This document shows positions 23,379 to 32,371 of a DNA stretch of 64,000 nucleotides, one piece after another; within the stretch, counting starts at the first letter, position 1; each line of letters starts with the position of its first letter. The notes beneath the pieces were generated by a model. That model made no database searches. It was not told where the DNA came from and worked only from the letters and a program-made list of their open reading frames with translations. This stretch comes from Coprinopsis marcescibilis. Taxonomy: Eukaryota > Basidiomycota > Agaricomycetes > Agaricales > Psathyrellaceae. Position numbers and translations under genes: made by a program. The stretch is taken from contig ML210275.1 of the NCBI GenBank assembly GCA_004369085.1, positions 23,117 to 87,116 of the forward strand. Direction: 5' to 3'.

Positions 23379-25762
23379 ATGTCGTCTAATACTTATCTTA
23401 ATATGCAGAGGTCTATATCGCGCTCGCAGACACCATTTTCTCGCTCTGGATCACACACGCCTAGCACTCTTATGATGAACCAAGGAAATGCCCATGGCTT
23501 GTCTGGTAACCAGGTGACATGCAGTGTTCTGCCCAAACAGCCTCTATCACTTACTTTCTCTTTATCTAGCTCCGAATGTACCCAGAAGTGCCCGACTTTC
23601 TTGATGACCAGTCGTTCCAAGTTAGCGCTAGTTTCAGCGCTAATGACACTTCCAATATGGTCGAAAGCGGACCAATAGCCGAAGACTTCAATAATCCCCG
23701 GATGCGAGCTCTCTGGTCCGAGTTAAATCGTGTCCGAGGAGAGTTGGACATTGTGAAGACCAAGTATGAGTACGAAAAGTAAGTTAATTCTACTATTGGG
23801 ATACTGCCTCTATTACCGCATATACAGAAATAACTCGACACTTCTTAATGGATTGCTTCAACAAGCAATGAAGAATCCTGGCATCAGCTTGTCACCAACA
23901 ACTTCCGCATCTTCCTCCTCATCTCCACCGATGACAAATTCTTCTACAAAGATGGCCGTTGAGACTGGTGCTCATCAGCTTCAGCGCATGCTTGACAAAC
24001 TGGAGCGGGATCATCCTCTTGGCCCACAGCCTCTCAAAGATGATCCTGAGTATTCCATGTGCTCCGAGCTGTGGGACGAGGCTAAAATTGGGAAGCTCAA
24101 TGAAGAATGCGCCAACAACAATGCAGTGCCCCTTGGAAAATGGGAGTTTATCCAAACCATCACAGGCGAACCTGTTTCCGACACACGCCTCAAGCAGATG
24201 TGGAATTCTGCTACCACCCTGTTCGACTCATTCTACTTTCTCTGGATTGATCCACCATCATGGGGAAATAAAATCGGTGTTATCACTAACTATTTCAAAG
24301 CAGAGATGTACCGCCAGTTTCCGGAGCTACGGTGGTGCAGCGATGACTATAAGATTCGTAGGCTTGCAACGTTCAAATACTCAGAGTGGGTTCGGAGCCG
24401 TGAATCCAAATCCCGTAAGCACCTTTATCTTTCGAGCACCAGCATCTTTCTGACATTGGATGCAGGCTGCCCTGTTATCGCTGCTCAGTATGGGCTCGAC
24501 ATCCCTGCAATATCCAAGAAAAGGCGTGGAGGGGACACCTCAGCTGCTCGAAAGAAAGTAAAGATTGAAAAGGTATCTGGTTCCCACACCATGGCTGTTG
24601 AACAATGCTTGATGATCGCTTTCAGGAGCCAACCGTTCACGGACATCCTCTTGCACCACCACCACCGTTTCAGCCCAAAACCAGCTCTACAGCGTTGACA
24701 TCCACCTTCCGGGATACCAATCAATATGAACATGAGAAGCCATATGAATCGGGTCCTCCCAGTCCATCACCTCATCGTTTGGGAGGTACCCCAGAGCCTC
24801 TCAGGTTCCCAGCTTCAACTGGCAGTGTGGGCGTTCTTAGGGACCTTAACATTCCTCCCTCTGATTCTGCAGGTGCCAAGGGTCCCAGCAATGGTCCAGC
24901 AGCTTCGATCGACATGGACAAGGACACGAACACCAGGCCAGCAGTCAGAGTCGACACGAACAAGGGCCCAGATGCCAGGCCAGCAGCCACAGTCGACACA
25001 AGCAAGGACTCGGACACCCCAGCAGCCGCAGTCGACACAAACAAGAACACCTTGGAATCCACGACCACCACGAAACAGAATTCCGCGGCATTTGCAGTCG
25101 ATACAAGCAAAGATTCAACAGCAGCCGCAAATGATATGAACAAGGACTCGGATATGGTTGACACCTTGGCCAGTAACCGGGAGAAGAACCCATTGTATGT
25201 TATTATCACAATTGTCGAATCTGGTACATGCTGAGACCATTTCCAAACCCCATGTAACAGTGCAGATGTTTCCATCCCCGGTTCTAAATTTACCGTGCCA
25301 CATATCCCTGCCGATCCAAATCAACTGCCAGCACCGAAACTGCCCAAGGCTGATTACGATACACCGAGCAATAGTGTTACGCCTCGGTATGTCCTGACCA
25401 CATTACTATGCCATATATCTCACTCCTGTGCCAACCAGCAACTTATGCTTGACCGACTACATCCAACTCTATGGCCCAGCTATCACCAAAAAAGAATTCA
25501 CCGCATACTTCAAGACTGTTCCAGCTGACATCGTAAAGGTCAGTCTTTCCCTTCATGTCCTATATTTGTTTTTCTACCTGCTAATAACACTTAGGAGTAT
25601 ACCATGCTTATCCGCCAGCGAAAGAAGACACTGGAGCACCTGGCGGACCAGCTTGCTGTTACTCCTGTCCTCAAGAACTACGCCACCAAGCTAGCCACCG
25701 AAGAGGCTGCACGAAACGCAGCGAATGGTAGCTCTGATGTTGGCGCAGCATCTATGACTTAG
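23379..25762 (+). CDS. transposon accessory protein 2
   Basis: Eight exons from ATG at 23379 to TAG at 25760-25762 keep one frame and give about 660 residues. The N-terminus is Ser-rich and is followed by a helical stretch (LWSELNRVRGELDIVKTKY). The middle holds a conserved-looking folded region with GKWEFIQTITGEPVSDTRL and FDSFYFLWIDPPSWGNKIGV. A basic motif (KKRRGG ... ARKKVKIEK) looks like a nuclear localisation signal. Next comes a low-complexity region with repeats of the form VDTNK / VDTSK / DMNK between about 24910 and 25150. The C-terminal exons read YIQLYGPAITKKEFTAYFKT and then a helical tail. No known domain is assigned. Its place inside the bracketing repeats and its strand argue that it belongs to the element. 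Confidence 0.62.
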
Positions 25763-26152
25763 GTTGGGCTTCCTTAAATTCCATGTGGGTGTCTGGAGGT
25801 GTTAAATGTTCTATGTTTTGATTTGCTGATGCGGATTTCTACTAGGGTTTCATTGAATGCATATCATCGCATCATTATGTAGAATGAAACTGTTGTATGC
25901 TAATCCAAAATCTGCGAATAAATGCATATAAATGCATGTTATATTTCAAATATGAGCGGGTCGAGGCAAATGAGCGAGTGCGGATTAATGCAGATCAATG
26001 TAGAGGAGCCTACCATGTGTGATTCGATGTAATGTCAAATTGCAGAATTCACGGAAAATTAATCACACTCTTCTACATTCTTACTCACTTTCTGTCACAT
26101 TTTGTTTTTTTGCATACATTTGCGCAAATCTGTAGAACGGGTTCTCTCTGGG

Positions 26153-26163
26153 GTTGATTCCCA
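26153..26163 (+). repeat. candidate target-site duplication, right copy
   Basis: GTTGATTCCCA, identical to 18353-18363. Confidence 0.35.
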
Positions 26164-26472
26164 ATGAACTTCGAGTAGAATATGAATGAATACTGAGGAA
26201 AAGTGCTATGTACCGGTTCTACATAAAAGCCAACTTGCAACAAGTTGCCAGGTATTGGGTTCAGTTGATGACGGTACTACCCCAGACTGCAGACTCCAGC
26301 CCAGTCCCTAACAGGCTCTGCAACGAGCAAGGACCAGGAACAAGCTTGTCGACGATAAAGGCGATGGTTATGTCAGTACCCAAATCACCGCGGACGCGCT
26401 TTGGTAGGTAGATAGGTTGATAGTGACTAGGTACGTAGCTGACGGTACCCCTTTGAAAGATAAAGATTCACA
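26164..26472. other. intergenic, right flank of transposon
   Basis: About 300 bp between the candidate right end of the element and the unassigned fragment. No feature is supported. Confidence 0.4.
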
Positions 26473-27048
26473 TTATTGATATATGTCCTTGCCAAGACTC
26501 GTCAATCCGTTTGCAGGCCAGTGGGAGCTGATAAGACCGCGGACGGTGCCGATGGTGTTCGGCCTCGGTGAGTCACGGATATTGAACTGGCTGTCAGGAA
26601 TTATGAATACGATCATCGTCGGTCCTCGGGCCTCAGGCGCCTCTGGCCGGTCGCCCCTGTATAGTAAGATATTACGATGGCCCGCCACCTGATCAACGCG
26701 AGAGCACATTAGTGTCTGTTATATCATTGAACGTTGCAGGCATACTAAGAGGGTCGCAAAGCCGGCTTCTTGTGGGTTAGAGCAAGAATCCTTCTGTTTG
26801 GACACATCATATGATATGCCCTGTAATGACTGGGGGACGTTGGGTATCCTACGCATTGGGACATGTACGGTAGTAAGCTGGTAGGGACCTGCCCATGACA
26901 CAAGGTACGGACCCAAACCACTTTCACTTTCCGAGAAAACAAAAACATCGGCGCGCGCAGTCTTGATATCATTATCATTCAACCATCCATCTTTGATGAT
27001 GAACTTGCACCTGATTGCTTTACTTAGTAAGGTGCGATAATGTTCCAC
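26473..27048 (-). CDS. unassigned protein fragment, two exons
   Basis: A frame from about 27010 reads KFIIKDGWLNDNDIKTARAD, then VFVFSESESGLGPYLVSWAG, then LTTVHVPMRRIPN. An intron (gtatgc...gatcag, about 26752-26693) joins it to a last exon beginning VAGHRNILLYRGDRPEAP and ending at 26473. The splice keeps frame and codon use looks coding. No upstream exon with a convincing ATG is visible before the SnoaL-like copy on the other strand, so it is probably the 3' part of a gene whose 5' half is lost. The VHVP and GPYLVSW segments recall beta-strand repeats, but I cannot name a family. Confidence 0.35.
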
Positions 27049-27360
27049 TGGGCTTCAACGTTTGGCTCTGCAAGTTATGACTGAGCGACCTAAGATTCAG
27101 TCGATTCTCTGACAAAGGTATGTGCATGCAGCGCGTGACTTGCGTATCTCCGCGGTCCATCGTAACACACGAACAGGTTGAAGCAAGTTTCAACTTTCAA
27201 GTAAATACCCCGTGTATGTTTCCTGGCGTTTAAAAGAGGTATGAGTGACCGGTGAGTCCAGAACCAGAACTACCTTCCTCCAACCACACTTCCCTCTGCT
27301 TTTAAAAGACAAGCTCTGAAACCCTCGCCTCATATATATCTACATACACCTTTGCAACGA

Positions 27361-27934
27361 TGAAGTTAGAAATGCTCACCAGTGTGCTTGCCGCTATGCT
27401 TTTAGTCCCCGTCGCTCTCGCCGCGGGCCCCACTCCCGCTGGCACCGGCGGCCACGGCGGCGGACACCCCGCAAGCCCTCCACCGGTGCGATTCCAGTGC
27501 GCGCGGACCTAACCTCGCGCAACGCCAACAGGCCGCCGGGGCCGAGTTTTTCGACATCCTCCTCAGGCGGCACGACGTCCAAACCGCGTTTGACAAATAC
27601 ATCCCCGAGTACGTTTATTCTCAACACCCATCCATTCATCATTCATTTATTTACTCCTTCCATCACGTACATCCAACACAACGCCATAGCAGAACAAGGC
27701 CGTGCATTCGCCATCCCGTTCCTCGAGGCCCTCTTCGCGCCCCCGACGGTGTCGAGCTACATCACCGTGTTCAGCGGGCAGGGATACGTGTTTGCGCACC
27801 ACAAGCTGGCGTTGGCGAATGCGACGTATGCGGTGATGGATTATTTTAGGTTTCAGGGGACGTGTTTGGTGGAACATTGGGATGTTTTGCAGGAGATTAC
27901 GGGGGATGAGCCGAATCCGCTTGCTTATTTCTGA
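27361..27934 (+). pseudogene. secreted SnoaL-like gene copy D3, broken
   Basis: The ATG at 27361 opens a good signal peptide (MKLEMLTSVLAAMLLVPVAL) and a Gly-rich linker, but that frame ends at a TAA near 27509. The conserved block (SSARGPNLAQRQQAAGAEFF, then LLRRHDVQTAFDKYIP) is in another frame, so a 1-base indel has occurred between about 27440 and 27490. The intron donor gtacgt at about 27608 is present, but no AG precedes TACATCCAACAC, where copies D1 and D2 have their acceptor, so splicing is also damaged. The second exon is otherwise intact: FSGQGYVFAHH, DYFRFQGTC, VEHWDV, ending GDEPNPLAYF. It is closest to D2. TRP-like copy C follows 1.6 kb downstream on the same strand. A MITE begins 29 bp after the stop. 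Confidence 0.7.
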
Positions 27935-27963
27935 TCGGGATAGTAGTAGTACTAGTAGTACTA

Positions 27964-28140
27964 CAGTCGAAACTGTCTTAAGGCATACCCTTCGGTGGAC
28001 ATGGAAAAGTATGCCTTTTGGGAGGTTATGCCTTTTCGCAGGGAGATTTCGCCCCAAAAGAGTGCTTTGGTCGACCGAAAACCTATGCCTTTTGGGAGGT
28101 TATGCCTTTTCACAAGTATGCCTTAAGGCAGTTTCGACTG
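27964..28140. mobile_element. MITE with 25-bp terminal inverted repeats and TA duplication
   Basis: The element begins CAGTCGAAACTGTCTTAAGG and ends with the reverse complement of the same terminus, with one mismatch over 25 bp. TA flanks both sides (27962-27963 and 28141-28142). Length is 177 bp, with no coding capacity. TA duplication and a CAGT-type terminus suggest a non-autonomous Tc1/mariner- or pogo/Fot-type element. Two 28-bp direct repeats lie inside (28010-28037 and 28084-28111). It sits in the 3' flank of the broken SnoaL-like gene. Confidence 0.82.
28010..28111 (+). repeat. pair of 28-bp direct repeats inside the MITE
   Basis: Both copies (28010-28037 and 28084-28111) begin TATGCCTTTTGGGAGG and continue TTATGCCTTTTC without mismatch. 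Confidence 0.85.
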
Positions 28141-28142
28141 TA

Positions 28143-29565
28143 GTAGCGGCGACTCTGGCAGTTGACTTATTGGAGATGATATATAAGCTTTGAGGGTGTG
28201 CGTACATGCACACATACATAAGTGGCTTGAAGCGAATGCCTATATGTCCTGTTGAGATGTCGCTTTGCGCATGATAGAACGTTGCCAAGCATAATGCCTG
28301 GTGGTGAAATCTACACGCACTAGCAATACAGAAGCAGAATTTAAGCTCCAAAACACATCTCTCTGCATGTAGTCTGTAGAGGTGCAGTTATACTCGGACA
28401 AAGTTGGCAAGTCGAGACCGTTGAGCAGATTATGCCAGGATTGGCAAGCCCGGATCACCTATGCCGTGATGGGCCAGTTGATTGTTTCCCATGAATACTT
28501 CAAGGAGTTGGCGGGATTGGCCGCTGGTGGTTCTTTTTGGTTTTTAATTTGCCCAGGCACGCTGGTCTCTCGATATCCCAAAGGTGAGAGTCTCATGGCT
28601 ACTCGTCCCTGGGTATGTATCCGTACACTGTTTTGAGCGGTGGCCCTCGGCTAGGCACCAGTCCGAGTCGGTTCATCCCAGCCCACAGCAGCCTTGGGAT
28701 ACTATCCACAGCAGTTATTTCTGCGTAGGACGATGACCTGTTCTGAGTCAACCTTTATACATACTGGATGATGGGAGTTCATGTTACAGGTGCGAGCCAC
28801 CCGCTCCATGCTATTCCGAACGAACAATAGTAGGCCATAGAAACTTATTAGCTGCTCACGGAAACCCTTTCCTTCACAGTTCACACGCGCGTTTTCCCAG
28901 TGTATAAAGATTTGGTACGGGCTCCAACAAAGATTGGCTTGGACTGTACTTTGGATACGAGTACTTCTACATTTTGACAGAGTACTTTTATAGACCAGGA
29001 ACGGATGCCGCATGTTTCATCGAATGGTCGACGGAGCTTTGGAGCCACCCGCCCACCCAGCAGTATGGCACAGTCGAAGCGGCGTCCAACTCTGGCGTTT
29101 TCAAACTCTAAACATCGCAACAAGAGCCAACATATCCTTTCCTGTCACAGTAAGAGTACTCCTTCATCCTATTTATAAGCTTTTGGTGAATTGACCTGAC
29201 AAGTTATGACAGTTTGTTCGTCGTGATGAAGCTCGATGATATCCACCTCTTTTCATGGGTCCTGTCGAGATAATGGATCACGAGACCCTTTTAAGGACAT
29301 TGCATTGAATTGCTCGCCGTCGACCTTTGGATATGGTTGTTCTCGGCGCCAAGGTATCTAGGGCTTCCGGGCACATGTCGGTCCTTATCGATATTAGCGC
29401 TCACCAGAGCTCTTGATGCGCCATTAGAGGTATCGACTCGGATATAACGCCAAGTAATCCGTGAGCCACAGCCTTTGCAAAATAACTTTCACGGGATCCT
29501 TCAGCTATTTAAGAGAGAAGGGTCGAAGCCCAAGGTCTGCAGTCGTTCCCCTAGTTCCCAGCAAG
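28143..29565. other. intergenic, no gene seen
   Basis: Lies between the MITE and TRP-like copy C, whose promoter it should contain. Open frames here are short and I find no splice-consistent gene. Confidence 0.5.
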
Positions 29566-31771
29566 ATGGGACGCGCTCTAACCATGACATTCTCCCTCAT
29601 AGCTCTGCTCCTCATCGCACTCCCCGCGCACGTCTATGCCCAGACGGCCTGCATTCGCGCTTTCCAACTTGACACTATCGGCTATTTCCAGGGCTTCCTT
29701 TTGCGGGAAGACGCTGATGTTCCGGCTACGTGGTGCCCGTACTGGGAGCGTGCTTGTGACTACTACAACGACAATTGCGCTACCCTTACTTGCGATTACA
29801 CTGATCTTGCGACGGGGTGCTCTGTGGGTACGTAGACTGTAGAGTGCTTTGATGAATATATTGACTCTGATTTAAATTGTTCGGGTGTAGTTGTCGATCC
29901 CGATGCTGTCCCAGCTGGTGCATTGGTTCCCGCTGCGCCTCCCACGCCATCTCCACCACCACCTCCTATTTCTACTCTTTCCCCCCCACCGCTGTCGGGA
30001 CCAACTACCCCAAACAATACTAGCACACCGGGGTTTTCCGGAGCTGTCGCGCCCAGGCCAACGTATGACTACGGTTCCAGCGGTGTCCCCACCGGTGACA
30101 TTTTTGCCACATATCCAGTCGGTGGCGTTGGTAGCGCCCTCCCAGCGGTCGCTGCAATCTCAAGCTTCCCTACTCACACACCGCTCCCAGGCGAAAGCGA
30201 GGCATCATCCTATGCAATCCTCGGAATCACCGTCCTCCTGGTGGTTGGGGGCATAGTTGGCGCAGTCGTCGCGATGAAGTACACCCACTCTGCTTCAGAA
30301 AAAGGGTTTGACAAGCCTGAAACTCGTGCGGCCCCCGGTCCAGCCAAAGGCGGGGTTGCGTCAAGTGCGATCGACCCTGTCCTGCTGCTGCTCCACTTCC
30401 AGTTCATCTCCACCACCGGCTTCCTCTCGCTCTCGTACCCCCACAACTATCTCGGGTTCACGTACCATTTCTCGTTCGCGAACTTTATCTCGCCTGTTTT
30501 CACGACCATCTCGTCGGAGCTAGCTGGAACTTGCTGGATGACCAGCTCGCAGGTCCGGGCGGATGTGTCGGAGACGGCCACTGGATTCCAGGCTGTTGCT
30601 CGTCGATATGGTCTTCAGCCTGGGACACTTGCTGGTGTCGTAAACCTAGGAGTGATCCTTGGGTTTGGGCTGGCCCAGTGCATCGTCCTCATTGTCACGC
30701 TTTTCTCTGTGATCTTCAAAAGGAGCAGCAACGAGGGCTTGCGAAGGATGGGCGAAAGATGGCCTTCGATGGCTTCTAACCTGAGCCTTCGACTGGTAAG
30801 CGTTATACTCCTCTAGAAGGTACTCCCTCAGCTTATATACCCATGCAGTGTCTCTGGGTATGGGGAACCGTCGCTACATTCGCTTTCTATCAGTTCCAAA
30901 TCCCTTGCCCCTCCACCATCCCTCTCGTCTTGTCCATCGTGGAGTTTTGCGTCATCTTACTTGCGCTGCTGACAGTCTCCACGCTCATCACTCGAGCGGC
31001 TAGCAAATATGGCATTGCGAAACTATATTCTACGGAGGAAGAAGAGTCGGTCTACGCGCGACGGTGGGGGTCCCTGTATTCAAGCTACAAGCCGAATTAC
31101 TTCAAGTACTTCATGGCGGATTATCTCTGGGTCATGTCGCGCAGTGCAATTATTGCTTTCGCCCAGGTGAGGCTTAGAGAATTTCGTATATCTCATGATT
31201 TCTGAAAACATTCGTCTAGTATCGAGGATTGATCCAAGTCTCTGCTCTGGGCGGTTTAGAGTTCGCCATCCTCCTTTGTAAGTGTTAACAGCGACGGCAC
31301 CTACCTCCTTCATCATAACCCTAACTGTGATCATCTCTATAGTGCTTCTCATCCAAAGGCCATACGACACAGGTGCTGCGAACACAGTTTACATTGGGTT
31401 CGCTGTCGTCCGGATGCTTTCCACAGGCCTCCTGGCGACGTTCATTCCTGGAGTTGCGTCCAGTGTAAGCATCTGCCATGCAATGAATTACTGTAGCGAG
31501 AGGATTGACCGTACCTACAGGAACGTCAGAAGGAAACAGCTGCGATCGTTATAATCGCTATTACTATGACCTATGCTGGTGCCGTTGCGTTGATCCTGAT
31601 CTTCAAACTCGGTACGTATTTGATTTGTTAACGCTCACCGCGCTTCTGACTTTAGTCTTTCAATTTCGACCAGTGGCAGGGATTATTGATATGAGAAAGA
31701 AGAGACAAGGGACCTCTGAACAAGTTTCTGCTACTACACAGACTGCCGATTCTCAAGAAGAAGAAAAGTAA
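29566..31771 (+). CDS. TRP-like / flavin-carrier-like membrane protein (copy C)
   Basis: Exon 1 (29566 to about 29827) encodes a signal peptide and a Cys-containing ectodomain with WCPYWERACDYYNDNC. The next exon has a Pro-rich linker, one span (ILGITVLLVVGGIVGAVVA), then LLLHFQFISTTGFLSLSYP and the polytopic core. Later exons give STEEEESVYARRWGSLY, GLIQVSALGGLEFAILL, RPYDTGAANTVYIGF and a last exon ending at 31771 with a charged cytosolic tail. The exon order matches copy A, and the exon missing from copy B is present here. The family (Pfam TRP, PF06011) includes channels and flavin or calcium carriers; activity is not predictable from this sequence. It lies downstream of SnoaL-like copy D3 on the same strand. 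It is the most diverged of the three copies. Confidence 0.78.
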
Positions 31772-32371
31772 CGCGCCCCTCCTGGTATTGTTTTCCTTTC
31801 TCTGTTGCTTCCTGTTTGTCTTCCCGGTTCCGTGGTTCGTGTGATTCTTGGATGATTCTATATTCCTTTCGCTCGACTATGCATTCTTCATTTGATCTTG
31901 AGTTTATTCTCGTCTCTAATTGGCTAATTGGGAATGTTTTGCTGAATCGATTAGCCAGAAATATGAAATTATGTGTCTGTGACGTCATCCGGATTGTTCG
32001 AATAACTATTTCGATTCCTGAAGACTTATATGAATTTCCGAAGCTGTGTGGACGACACCGTCCATCGTATGAACAGCTCTCCAAGCTCAAATTTACTCTG
32101 AGTGTTCCAGGTTTGCGGAAAACATCGATTTATTGAGGCCGGAATGATGGACGTCCGGAATGTGGTCCAAGGTCTTGGCTTATGCCATGCCCTCTTGGTC
32201 GCGTCCATCATGATGGGGCCACCGTATCGATTAGGAGGCGGCGGTGCAATCTGTGGACCTGCAGTGGCGTCTACAACCGCATTCATTCCCCTTGTTCCAG
32301 CAGATAGCCACCAGTCGCCAGCATACCGACACAACACAGCGCAAGGACCTGGACAGGGAAGAATCGCCACC
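31772..32371. other. intergenic, PLC upstream region
   Basis: No gene is supported. An open frame runs in from 32102 to the PLC start, but the ATG at 32372 has the better context (GCCACCATG). Confidence 0.45.

Larger units (their letters stand above)
18353..26163 (+). mobile_element. En/Spm (CACTA)-like DNA transposon with three genes
   Basis: Three same-strand multi-exon genes, all intact by eye, fill 18675-25762: a Tnp2-like transposase and two accessory proteins. Eleven bases (GTTGATTCCCA) occur at 18353-18363 and again at 26153-26163, bracketing the set. Just inside them, AACCCCGTCTGCA on the left resembles the reverse complement of TGTAGAACGGGTT on the right, a weak inverted repeat. The right flank also has scattered GCGGAT / ATCTGC motifs (25832, 25910, 25981) in both orientations, as in subterminal arrays of this superfamily. 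The gene content is well supported. The exact ends are tentative: CACTA elements normally make 2-3 bp duplications, so an 11-bp one would be atypical and the match could be chance. Confidence 0.62.
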
